Positions 1 through 9,990 of a stretch of DNA of 64,000 nt are shown one piece after another. The stretch covers positions 1 through 64,000 of the forward strand of contig BSBM01002083.1 of NCBI GenBank assembly GCA_027924585.1. The letters are read 5' to 3'. Below the pieces are notes generated by a model, which saw nothing but the letters and a program-made list of their open reading frames with translations, was not told the DNA's origin and did no database searches. The DNA comes from Larix kaempferi. Taxonomy: Eukaryota; Streptophyta; Pinopsida; Pinales; Pinaceae. The position numbers were made by a program, and so were the translations under genes. Numbering within the stretch: position 1 is the first letter of the stretch; each line of letters starts with the position of its first letter.

Positions 1-853
1 GAAAAATACTTTGATTTGGATAGTAGTGTTGTGTATGTTTGCGTGTTTTGTTGAAAAAGAAAAGAGTACTTTCATTATCAAATTTGTTTGCATTGGGAAT
101 TGTGTTGCATTGAGTTTGTTTTGGCAATACCATTGGAAAAAGATTTCTCCTTACCATAGGTAGAATTCATCGAAAGAAAAGAATATTTCATGCATATAGC
201 TAGGGCTTGCATTCTGTTTCCGATTATGTACTCACCTTATGCATTCACCTAACCATCCAAGATAAAATTAACGGTAGAACTAGGTAAAATTTTTAATAAC
301 CTGTGTGTAAGTTAGAGACGTGTTCCTGCGTCGCTAAGTGTGGCAGCTGTCGTTACTTGCCAGGACTGTAGTCCGGAGGTATTGTAGTCTTCCACGTACA
401 TCGGCATATTGAGCTCCTTCACGTACCCACCAAGTACCATAATCCGTACTTGGTGTATATCGAAGGGTGTATCACGTACTCGACATGTATATCGGAAGGT
501 CTCGTGCCAACGACTGTGCATTAGACAGCACCACTATAGATTTGAGCTCCCACGTACCTTGCGTATATCGGGAGACACCATTAGGATTCCTGAAACCAAC
601 CGAGTTAACCATTTGGCCGTCTTGGCAAAGCAATACACCAAGAATAGCACTCGGGGTAGATTAGCACACACGTACTGTCCAGGTAATCAGGTATGCAGGC
701 AAGGGTACAGTCCTAATCCTCCTTGTCGCATCATATTGTTGGACCCTACAGTATATCGCGGTTTGCAATGCCTTGATAATCCCGTGAGGTTCTAGACTTT
801 TGAATCCACTCTGTCACATAAGTTTGCTTATTGCCTTAGTTTGAGTAGGTTTC
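1..853 (+). other. Untranslated leader (or LTR tail) upstream of gag
   Basis: No protein-like reading frame is convincing here; the open frames at 312-795 have no recognisable motif and overlap one another. No tRNA primer-binding site (TGG...) was found, so the 5' LTR boundary presumably lies left of the window. A 10-bp inverted repeat (428-437 with 446-455, loop of 8) could form a small hairpin. Confidence 0.5.
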
Positions 854-3716
854 TTGGACTGCTTTTCTTTTAGTATACCTTTAGGAGAAATGTTGTTTCA
901 TCCTTTTTTGGCTGATTTTCCTGATACTCTGGCAGATTTTCCCTGGAGAAGGTCCCATAGGATCTTGAACTTGCCACCCGAATTTCCCCTTCACCCGGAG
1001 GTTATTTCAAGGGCAAGAATGGATCAGCGTAATGCGGTCGTAGCTACTAAAGCAGGGAACCCCACTTTGAATGTTGGAGGGATTTTGTTTCCACAAACTC
1101 CTCCAGATTCACCTGCCTCTCATCCCACGCAAGATGAAGAAGCACACACCCCCACTTCTCATGACCTTCCTCTCGTCATCTCGGGAGAACCTGGATCATT
1201 GGAATGGATAAACCAACCCCAGGACGACCCTGCTGCAGTTGTTGGTCCTTTAGCAGTTTATTGGACATCTTCTACAGACCATCCAGTGGCTCATTTTTCC
1301 ATCTCATCCTCATCCAATGAGACTACTTTGGAAGACACTTTATCCTACCTTCACGGCTAATTGGCTCACTTTCGCTTCATGGTTGAAGAATGTCAGCAGT
1401 CAAGACTCCAACGAAGGGTTAAAGACCCATTGTCACCCCCTTACCGACCCATCCCAGTTCATTTGATATCTTTCGGATCACCTGAAGCACTCCACCATGT
1501 GACCACAAATAAGACTGGTCAACCCTCACAGGAGTCCAGTCGTGCACCTCAAGTGAACCAACCGATGGAAGGACAACGGTCCAACACACCTGTCACTACC
1601 ACGGTTACTTTACCGGTTCCTCCCCCACCTCAAAATTTGAGGGGAGGGTATTCCATTCCTACAGATTATCTTATTGGTAATGTTATTACCATGGTAGCTA
1701 GTTAGCAACCTACGTTGGTTCAACCTTTGAATAGTGGTCAAACTATTGTGGCTGGGGGGAAACCCCTGTTTCCTAACCAGAACGTAGGCGGTGGAGTCCC
1801 CAATGGACCTTCTGTTGGACCTACCCACCCCGCTAGACCGTCCACCATGGGATTATCTCATGTTGGAGGGCCGTCAAATGTAACCCAACCCTCATGGAGT
1901 CAAGTGTATACAGGTTCTATTAACCATGTGCCGGGCCAACCTAATCCCGGAAACGTGCCATACAGGATACCTTATCCCGGGAATCCATACACTCTGTGGG
2001 GGAAACAACCTGTGTTGCAATGTGGACCTCAACCGACTATCCCTCAAGTACCACCACCCCCCGATCGGTCCTCCCCCACCTCCTGTTGGAGGCGGTGGGC
2101 CCCCACCTAACGTTGGTGGAGTCCCACTTCATTTTACCTACAATTCCCCTCACCCCTCCGATGGTGGCGGGAATGGTCCACCACCTCCTCCAGGCAGAGG
2201 CAGCGGCGGACCACCTTATCATGGTGGTGGAGGACATTTCCCTTCTGGTGGCGGCGGTGATCTGCCAACCCCTCGAGGTGGAGACGGCGGAGGACCTAAA
2301 TACTATGGTGGTGGGTGGTGGTGGTGGAAACCCTCATCTTTTCGGCAGCGGAGGTGGTGGGGCCCCCCCACCCATCTGGCAGCGAAAGTGGTCCACCACC
2401 CCATCTAGGTGGAGGCGGTGGTGGGCCACCTTATTACGGTTATGGACCCCCGCCTCCTCCTAGTGGTGGTGGCGGACCTCCGCCACCTCCTGGAGGTGGA
2501 GGTGGACCCCCACTTTATTGGAATGGACCACCTTATGGTGGCGGACCTCCTTACAATCCGGGCGACACACCCCCCTACGGTCAGTTTTATCCTAGTACAC
2601 TTTACAGTCAGTTTAGTCCTTACACGCCATATCCGTATTATCAATACGCGCAGCCTAATCCACAGCTGCCATTTTTGGCTACTTTGGACCTACCTGACCT
2701 CTCTTGTTTAACCAATGACCCTATTTACCACAGATCTAACTGGCCACCGATTCCGGTGAAACTTCCATCTGATATCCCCAAGTTTGACGGCAAGCCGGGT
2801 GAAGACCCCAAGAACCACGTGATGACATACCATTTATGGTGTTCATCTAATTCCTTAATGGACGATTCAATTCGTCTTAGATTGTTCCAAAGGACTCTCA
2901 CCGGTTCGACTACCAAGTGGTACATTGAGTTGTCACCGCACTCTTTTCCTGATTTTGGCTCTCTTTCTATGAACTTTTTGATGCATTTCCAACTGCCTAT
3001 ACAGTATGAGACTAGTACTGAGCTTTTAACCTCGCTCCGTCATAATACCGCCACTCACATTTCGGATTGTATCCACGAGTGGCAAAGGAGACGACGTCTC
3101 ATCAAAGCTCCCATTCTAGATTAGCTCCTAGAAAACTGGTTTACTAAATCACTCATTCCCACCATAGCAAAAGATGTTTCCATACAAGGTGCTATCACCG
3201 AAGAACAAGCCATTGCGAGTGCTCATCTGTTAGACCTAGTCTACACCCAGTCTGGCACTCTGTTCAATATTTTGCCTGACGCAACCCGAGACGTTAACGA
3301 TCCCACGAAACCACATAAGGGACCCCAAGCTGATGGGATCATAGGTTCCCTTAACACCCAACCTGTTGTTAGCACTATTGGATCATCCAACCCAACTCCG
3401 GCTGGACATAGCACCGCCAATCCCACTGCTCCTGCTGTAACTGAAGAGGTGAATTCTGTTCAATCAGCTTCATCTCAGAAGTTTAACAGCAAAAAGAAGA
3501 ACAAGGGGGAAACCCAAAAATTCTTCTACCCAGCAGGAACCAAAGAGCACTCCTGACGATACTAAGCAGAAAAGGAAACTGAAGTATCCTTGCTTACTGT
3601 GTGGAGAAGACCATTTCTCCAAAGAGTGTCCCCATAGAGACGAAGTGAAAAAGTTTCTTAGGGGTAAACTGACTCCCGCAGTCCTCAAGGATCCATTTCC
3701 TGCTCAAAATCAGTAG
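854..3716 (+). pseudogene. gag: gag polyprotein of the Tat-like element (broken)
   Basis: Structural gag protein that would form the virus-like particle. The N-terminal part (854-2110) is Pro/Ser-rich with stops at about 1358 and 1703. It runs into a Gly/Pro-rich tract (2037-2620) where the reading frame shifts and returns. The retrotransposon gag core lies at about 2740-3121, with the typical start KFDGKPGEDPKNH, a WYIELSPHSFPDF segment and an F..QF-like helix region. A TAG at 3122-3124 interrupts it. The frame continues to about 3553, then shifts, and ends with a zinc knuckle of the form C-x2-C-x3-H-x4-C at 3591-3629 (CLLCGEDHFSKEC) and a stop at 3714-3716. The start at 854 is only the first ATG of the frame and is uncertain. 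Confidence 0.75.
2037..2620 (+). repeat. Gly/Pro-rich low-complexity tract inside gag
   Basis: The DNA is a degenerate run of GGTGG, GGCGG and CCACC-type words with strong strand asymmetry. Translated, it gives blocks of PPPPP alternating with GGGG, such as GGGGPPPPPGGGGG, followed by a Tyr/Pro-rich stretch. Frame slips at about 2080 and 2330 are what one expects from replication slippage in such sequence. The encoded segment would be intrinsically disordered. Confidence 0.8.
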
Positions 3717-4898
3717 ATGATTGCTCAAACCCCCCAGCCCAAGGGGAACCATCCAATACCGCGCATGTTCTCATGTTGCATAACGAGGCGATCAATTTAA
3801 CTACTCACTCATGATCTTACGAATAGGTCCCTTCGAAGGAATCCTCTGGAAGTAATGCTGAAAAAGCTTCTAACTCTTTAACAGATGTCACTGTACCATC
3901 GACCTCTCTCACCATAGAGAGACCCTCTTTAGATTCGATATTGCGTCCACCCAAGAGTACGATTCGAAAAGCTATTTTCAATCATAATGCTCGTGCGGCA
4001 CAAAATTACAATATTGTAGAGGACTTGGCCCAAGCTCCTTGCGCCATGTCCACTCTGGAAGTTTTGTAGAATTGTCCTTATCAACGCAAAACTCTCCTTG
4101 CAGCTATTGGTGTAGTTGACCCGAATTCCTCGAACACCATCATGTTCCGACTTGACAACCTTAAGCCGAGGCTCTCACACTAGCTCACATTCCAAGTTAC
4201 TGTGAACCTTGCTGGGAAGATTGTCCATCGCACTCTTTTGGACAAAGGAGACTCCACTTCTATCATGCCCATCGCTTGTTGGAGAGCAATTGGCTCCCCC
4301 GAATTGAATCGTTCTCCTACCACGTTGAAAGCATTCGACGGGCGTCGCTTTCAACCTCATGGGCTCTTACAAGCTCTTACAGTTGAGTTGGGTGGAAAGA
4401 CCGTAACCATTAACGTGGAAGTGGTCTCGACCCCATTAGATTATAATCTCTTGCTTGGTCGCAATTGGTTTTATAACATGCAGGCGGTAGCTTCTTCAGT
4501 CTTCCACATAGTACAGTTCCCCCACCAAGGACGAATTGTTACTATCGACCAGTTAGATTTTTGTACACCGGACGCCACTACTCATCCTGGTGACCATGTT
4601 CCTTCCATTGGACAGATGTCAAAACAGTATGAGAGTGTAGGGGTCGGCCTATTGAAATATTCATATCTCATGGGTGTTTTTCCAGCCGCGGACCCCCCCC
4701 AATCATGTTTCTACGTTCAACATGATCTCCACTGAGATTTTATCTCACTCAAACGATGCCTGGATTGTACCGGATGAAGCCACAACACACCTGTTTGGAG
4801 ATATGATGCCTCTTTCACCAGCTGAACGCATTTATGAGGCTATCCAATCAGCTTTGGAGGACCATTTAACCATGGCCTCCCCATCTTGTTCTCTATGA
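3717..4898 (+). pseudogene. pro: gag-pol linker and aspartic protease (broken)
   Basis: From about 3800 one frame continues through several TAG codons (near 3823, 4067 and 4181) into a retropepsin-like domain at 4202-4560. The catalytic region reads LLDKGDSTSIMP where D-T/S-G-A is usual, so the active site is altered (DKG). The downstream hallmark DYNLLLGRNW, typical of plant Ty3/gypsy proteases, is intact at about 4438-4470. The frame breaks at the poly-C run near 4690 and resumes in another frame to 4898. The protease would have cut the gag-pol polyprotein; this copy is very unlikely to be active. Confidence 0.75.
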
Positions 4899-4955
4899 CG
4901 GACGTCCTCTCTACCTGATCTCTTACTTCAGAATTTTCATTCAGACGAGTCCATC

Positions 4956-6404
4956 ATGGAAGTAATGAATGTTGACGACAGTTTGTGGGATGATCTCAAT
5001 CATAGGTCATCTTTTCTTCCTCCTTTGGAATACATAGAGAACAACATCCATACCCTCTTTTCACCAGATATCTACCCATCCCCTCAGTCCCCCATCCTTA
5101 CATGTCTTACGGATACAGAGGGAAACTTGGCCAACATTGAGCCAACCACCCCGGTAGACATCTCGATGAAACCTAGTATAGTGGAACACATTCGCATAGG
5201 CCAGAAGTGTTCCCCTAAAGAAATCGTTGTTAGCACGGCCTTGTTCAAGCAATTTAGAGACGTGTTTTCTTGGTCCTATGAGGAGATGCCTGGGATAGAC
5301 CCCGCAATTGTTTCTCACGAAATAAAAACCTATCCCGACATCAAACCTGTACGTCAAAAGTTGCGACCGGTACACCCCCGGAAGACCTTAGCAATTAAGG
5401 CAGAAATTGAAAAGCTCTTAAAGGATAGCTTTATTTATCCTATCCCATTGATGGATTGGGTCTCAAAAGTCATTCATGTGAACAAAAAGCAGGGCACCAT
5501 TCGCGTCTATGTTGATTATCGGGACCTTAATCGGGCTTGTCCAAAAGACAACTACCTGACCCCCTTCATCGACCAGATCATCGACAACTGTGCCGGAAGC
5601 GTCATCTTTTCATTCATGGATGGCTTTTCTGGTTACAACCAAATTGAGATCAACCCAGCCGACCAACACAAGACGGCTTTCATCTGCCCCTGGGGTACAT
5701 TCACTTATCGCAAGCTCCCATTCGGCCTTAAAAATGCTGGCGCCACGTTTCAGTGGGCTATGTCGTACACCTTCCACGATATTAAGGACTTTGTGGAACC
5801 CTACTTGGATGATCTCCTTGCTCATTCAAAGCAGCGCGAGTTCCACATTGATCATTTGACGGCCATTTTCCTCAGATGCAGATGGTACAATATCCGTCTA
5901 AATCCTCACAAGTGTATCTTTTGCGTTGAGTCCGTACACCTCTTAGGATTTATCGTTTTGAAGGATGGGATCCGCATTGATCCCTTAAAGGTGGAGGCCA
6001 TCATCAACCTACCACCCGTGACTGATGTTACGGAACTTCAAAGTCTCCAAGGGAAGGCGACTTAGTTAATACGTTTTGTGTGCAATTTCGCGAAGAAGAC
6101 TCAGGGCTATATGAGACTGCTTAAGAAGGACCTCCCATTCATTTGGGATGATCAAGCTCAAAAATCCTTCGACAGTATCAAACATGCCATCATGCATGCC
6201 CCTGTGCTCCAACCGCCTAATTATTATCGATATTACATCCTATATCTCGCTGCTTCTGCTACCACTATCTCCATGGTTTTGGTACAGGAGGATCAAAACG
6301 CTCAGGAACATGTGATATACTATGCAAGTAAGGGTCTAGCTGACGCTGAAACTAGATATTCACATGTCGAAAAACTTGCTTTCGCGGCAGTCATTTCCGT
6401 CTAG
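4956..6404 (+). pseudogene. pol: reverse transcriptase and degenerate pol RNase H
   Basis: RT motifs appear in order: the KQGTIRVYVDYRDLN block (about 5485-5530), SFMDGFSGYNQIEI (about 5608-5650), RKLPFGLKNAGATF and the polymerase box YLDD at 5802-5813. Most of RT is one uninterrupted frame. A TAG at 6063-6065 then interrupts the connection domain. The following RNase H region (6078-6404) begins LYLAASATTISMVLV, where the first catalytic Asp of RNase H (usually in DAS) is missing, while VEKLAFAAV keeps the Glu helix. A TAG at 6402-6404 separates it from integrase, in the same frame. Loss of catalytic residues in this RNase H is known for Tat elements that carry a second RNase H. Confidence 0.88.
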
Positions 6405-6422
6405 AAGTTCTATCACTACATT

Positions 6423-7913
6423 TTGCTCCACACCACCACTATCATTGCCGACGCGAACCCCATGTACCACGTATTGACACGTCAGGTGCTTGGGGGCAAG
6501 TATTCACGCTGGATTGTGATACTGCAAGAATTCAATCTTCTTTTCGAGAAAGCTAAGTCTAAAAAGTATTTGGTGTTTGCCGAGCTTATTTGCGACCTTC
6601 CCCGTTCTGATGTAGAAGTTGAGCACAATGACTCCTTCCAGGATGAATCATTGTTTCTCATCAGTACGACTGACCCCTGGTATGGAGATATCTTGTTGTA
6701 TCTTCAAACCCAACGCTTCGATCCTCAACTTTCTCGCGAAAAACGTCGTAAGATTCGTCACCATGCAAAGTATTATTTAATCATCAATGATACCTTGTAT
6801 CGTCATGGCATCGATTCAATTCTTCGATGTGGTCTCACTCATGATGAGGCTGAACGCGTTCTGAATGACTGTCACGCTGGGGCATGTGGCGGTCATCTCT
6901 CTGGGATGGCTACAACCCATAATATTTTGTGCGTAGGATATTACTGGCCTAATATCTTCAAAGATTGTATTGAGGCCGTTAAAAAATGTCATCATTGCCA
7001 ACACTTCCATACGAAGAAGTGCACTCATCCTGCCCCACTACATCCGGTTATTTCCGTTGCCCCATTCGCAAAATGGGGCATCGATTTTATGCACTGTAAG
7101 CCTACCTCGGCCGGGGGGAATAGTTACATCATCGTAGCTGTGGATTACTTCACAAAGTGGGCCGAGGCTATGCCTACATACCAAAACGATGGCAAAACCG
7201 CTGCACTCTTCATGTTTAATCATGTGATAGCACGGTTTGGAGTTTTGCAGGCCATAGTTACCGATCATGGTTCTCACTTTCAGAACCATATGGTTGATGA
7301 ATTGAGCGACAGGTTGGGTTTTCGCCATGAAAACTCGACACCCTACTACCCGCAATCCAATGGACAGGTCGAGGCAATTAACAAGGTCTTGAAAACTATG
7401 ATCCAAAGGATGGTAGGGACACAAAAGTCCAACTGGCATAATATGCTCTTTTTAGCATTATGGGCCTACCGAACTACCGTTAAAACCGCCACAGGCTTCA
7501 CTCCCTTCCAATTGGTATATGGATTGGAAGCTGTTCTGTCGATAGAGTGCGAAATCCCATCTTTACAGCTCACGGTCGAACTTCTTTCTAACACTACTGC
7601 TGAGGAAGAATGTCTCTTGCACCTAGCAAAACTTGACGAGTCTCGCCGAGATGTTGCTCTTGCTAATGAAGCACATAAGAAACGCATCAAGGCCCAATAC
7701 GATAAGTCGGTTGAACCTCGTATCTTTAACGAGGGTGATCTGGTCCTCACTTATGACGAGAAACACGATAAACTAGGAGCAGGGAAGTTCGAGTCCATGT
7801 GGCATGGACCCTACGTTATAAAATGTGTGTTGCAAAAAGGTGCCTACGAGCTTGAAGATTATGACGAAATCTCTTTAGGTGAACCCCGCAATGGGATTTA
7901 CCTGAAGAGGTAA
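6423..7913 (+). CDS. int: integrase (open frame, fused to end of RNase H)
   Basis: A 496-codon open frame and the longest intact one in this element. It starts in the tail of the RNase H/connection segment. The zinc-binding region follows (about 6860-7010), with His in CHAGACGGH and the Cys pair in CHHCQHF. The catalytic core has Asp in WGIDFMHC, Asp in VTDHGSHF (about 7260) and Glu in SNGQVEAIN (about 7365), the D,D-x35-E pattern. The C-terminal part has EGDLVLTYDEKH and WHGPYVIK. No chromodomain is visible. It would insert element cDNA into chromosomes in the nucleus. The first ATG is arbitrary because the protein would be cut from a polyprotein. Confidence 0.9.
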   Translation: MLHTTTIIADANPMYHVLTRQVLGGKYSRWIVILQEFNLLFEKAKSKKYLVFAELICDLPRSDVEVEHNDSFQDESLFLISTTDPWYGDILLYLQTQRFDPQLSREKRRKIRHHAKYYLIINDTLYRHGIDSILRCGLTHDEAERVLNDCHAGACGGHLSGMATTHNILCVGYYWPNIFKDCIEAVKKCHHCQHFHTKKCTHPAPLHPVISVAPFAKWGIDFMHCKPTSAGGNSYIIVAVDYFTKWAEAMPTYQNDGKTAALFMFNHVIARFGVLQAIVTDHGSHFQNHMVDELSDRLGFRHENSTPYYPQSNGQVEAINKVLKTMIQRMVGTQKSNWHNMLFLALWAYRTTVKTATGFTPFQLVYGLEAVLSIECEIPSLQLTVELLSNTTAEEECLLHLAKLDESRRDVALANEAHKKRIKAQYDKSVEPRIFNEGDLVLTYDEKHDKLGAGKFESMWHGPYVIKCVLQKGAYELEDYDEISLGEPRNGIYLKR

Positions 7914-8050
7914 TATGCTTGATCTCTCATGCATAGACTTGCTTGTATATACTGTACATGGCATGTTTTTGTGTGGTGTGACGCATTTCGTTTCGAGTGT
8001 CTTTTGATCTTGTTTTCGCTTCTCATACCATGTTCTATCTGCGTGTGCAG
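7910..8050 (+). other. possible intron between integrase and second RNase H
   Basis: The integrase stop codon sits inside a good 5' splice donor (AG/GTAATATG at 7908-7917). A T-rich stretch ends in TGCGTGTGCAG/ATGG at 8050/8051. Removing these 141 bp would join integrase to the second RNase H exon, but the joined phase does not match the RNase H frame. Either an indel has occurred, or the second domain is translated from its own ATG at 8051. Inference only. Confidence 0.35.
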
Positions 8051-8464
8051 ATGGCAACGTGCTATGGATTCGCGGATGGTGCTAGATGACATACCCGTCA
8101 CCTTGCTTTGGCAGCCTGGGTACTATATTCCCCAACAGGTGAGCTCATTAGCTCAAGAAGAAGTTGCCTAAGGTTTGCAACCAACAATGTTGCAGAATAT
8201 TAGGCAGTAATCGGAACCCTAACTAATGCCATTTCCTTGGGTATGAACCACGTTGTCATCCACATGGATTCTCACTTAGTGGTTTCCCATCTTAACCGGG
8301 TCTATGCCATCCGTGATCCCATCTTACTCCGTCTCTTCAGACGAGTATGTCTCCTAGAAAGGTCATTTGAATCTGTTCAATACCTGCACATTCCATGAGA
8401 GTTAAACACAGCTGTTGAATCGATGGCCAATTTCATTCTGGATTGGTACATTGCACACACATAA
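8051..8464 (+). pseudogene. second RNase H (archaeal-type aRNH) downstream of integrase
   Basis: In the frame starting ATG at 8051 the RNase H signature is clear despite three stops. Catalytic Asp is in ADGAR (8075-8077), followed by AAWVLYSPTGELISS and catalytic Glu in ATNNVAEY (8195-8197). The third acidic residue is in HMDSHLVVSHLN (8267-8269), then VQYLHIP. The last catalytic position is Glu (8417-8419, in VESMANFILDW) where Asp is usual. Stops are TGA 8087-8089, TAG 8201-8203 and TGA 8396-8398. Such an extra RNase H after integrase is a mark of Tat-lineage elements and is thought to replace the degenerate pol RNase H. Confidence 0.8.
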
Positions 8465-8719
8465 TACTCATAATATGTAAAAGAATTCACAACATGTAAA
8501 TATAATGTACATAAGCAAACATGTAAACAAGATCACATCACTAATCATTTGAAGAACACATAATGTATAAACCGTCGATAATGTATATATATATAAATCT
8601 CTCAAAAGTAGTGCTGGTACAAAATCTGAAGCACTATGGATTTCAGTGAGTCTCTACAAAAATCTGAAGCATCATAAGCTTTCAGTAAGTACAAAAAATA
8701 TGAGGCCTCTAAGCTCTCA

Positions 8720-9990
8720 GTACAAGTCGAAAAGTGCAATCAGGCTGGACACCTGACCCGTACACCCCTAGCTTTAACAGCTCTCTGACGCTGGGTGAGA
8801 AAGCAGTCTACAGTGCGAGCCACCTTATGGAGTAAGGAGTTGAAGCGCACGGACACTCCAACCCCAAATCTCTACATGGGCCTCGGTAGGTCGTCGATGG
8901 TTGGCTCTAGTACCTCCACAGTCAGCCCGGATAGGTTCCAGTACACCTCCTCCATCTCCTCGATGGCAGCATGAGCACCTACAGGAACCACTGCCTCCCC
9001 ACCCTGTCTCTCCTCGCCAGAAGGGAGAGACCTACTGGTCGCACGGGACCCACATTTGCACACACATGTAATGTACTTGTCAGCACTACATCATAAAAAA
9101 ATATAATTCACAAAACTAAAAAATACAAGGGTTTTGTTCTTACCGATATCACCCCATGCTGCACCCTCTGGCAGCACTAAGTCGGGATCCTCTCGAAAGT
9201 CCGTGCCACCGTATGGGAAGTTCTCGACCATATGTAACTGGACTTCTAGCTAGCTAAAGAATTCGGGACCAAAACTGATGGTGGGACCCCCATTATGGCG
9301 GGTCATCGCCTCTGCCCACCTAAGCATGTGTGGATCTCTCAAATCCCTGTCATCCAGTACCACCCGCGAGCACAAGAGAGGGGCCTTCTCCAAGAGGAAT
9401 GATACTATGATCGATCCGTATCCAAACTACTTGAGCTCCCTGCGTTGACACTTGGTCAACTGAACTCGGATGTTGGCGAGGAGACCCTCGCACCATTAGA
9501 AAACCATGGGAGACATACAGTCTTCCGCATACAACATATGAGTCTGAGTAGCCGTATGTGGAGCTTGGCTACTCGCCACCCTAGTAATAGTAAGTAGTAT
9601 GGTCCTCTATGGACGACTCACCACATCTCTTATGAGTATCTTCCCACTGGAAGGACGAGAAGAAGCTATGCAGTGCTGTGCCACCATGTCCTCAACTGTA
9701 CGATCACTGGCTCATGTCCCAGTGAGTTATACAGCATCCCCTCTTCGAGACAAACCGGTCAGAAAGTAGATATCCTCAATGTCAATTGTGAGGATATGCT
9801 CACCTATAACAAAGTATTGTTGGGCCGCATCCCAACTCTAGAGCACGTGTGTCAAGAACGGGATCTGGGCTCGCATCCCCTGTATCTAGAAGAACTTGAG
9901 CAAACCGCAGTTTCTCAAAGCTTCCACACATTGTGGATCATTTGCGGCTTGCTCATCTTCCACTTCATGTTCTCTCTATCGCCACTCTAA
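8720..9990 (-). pseudogene. antisense extra gene, plant-mobile-domain-like (broken, with intron)
   Basis: Read on the - strand, a broken protein starts near 9990 and runs to about 8720. Recognisable stretches include MRAQIPFLTHVLE, then ILTIDIEDIYFLTGLSRRG (about 9740-9800), LLANIRVQLTKCQRREL, LLCSRVVLDDRDLRDPHML and QLHMVENFPYGGTDFRED. A splice donor (GATATCG/GTAAGAAC) near 9145 and a candidate second exon (9063 down to about 8720) suggest one intron. The TIDIEDIYFLTGL pattern resembles the start of plant mobile domain proteins; this is an inference from a short motif. Extra antisense genes between pol and 3' LTR are described in Tat elements. At least five stops and one frameshift (about 9836) make it non-functional. 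Confidence 0.6.

Noticed and set aside
409-795. Open frame of 128 codons on + near the left edge
   Set aside because: No motif, overlaps other open frames of similar length, and lies in the untranslated leader; treated as chance.
1926-2463. Collagen- or proline-rich host protein
   Set aside because: The Gly/Pro tract is continuous with retrotransposon gag sequence downstream and is open in several frames because of its composition.
9673-9990. + strand open frame of 105 codons
   Set aside because: Antisense to the mobile-domain-like gene, whose - strand reading has recognisable motifs.
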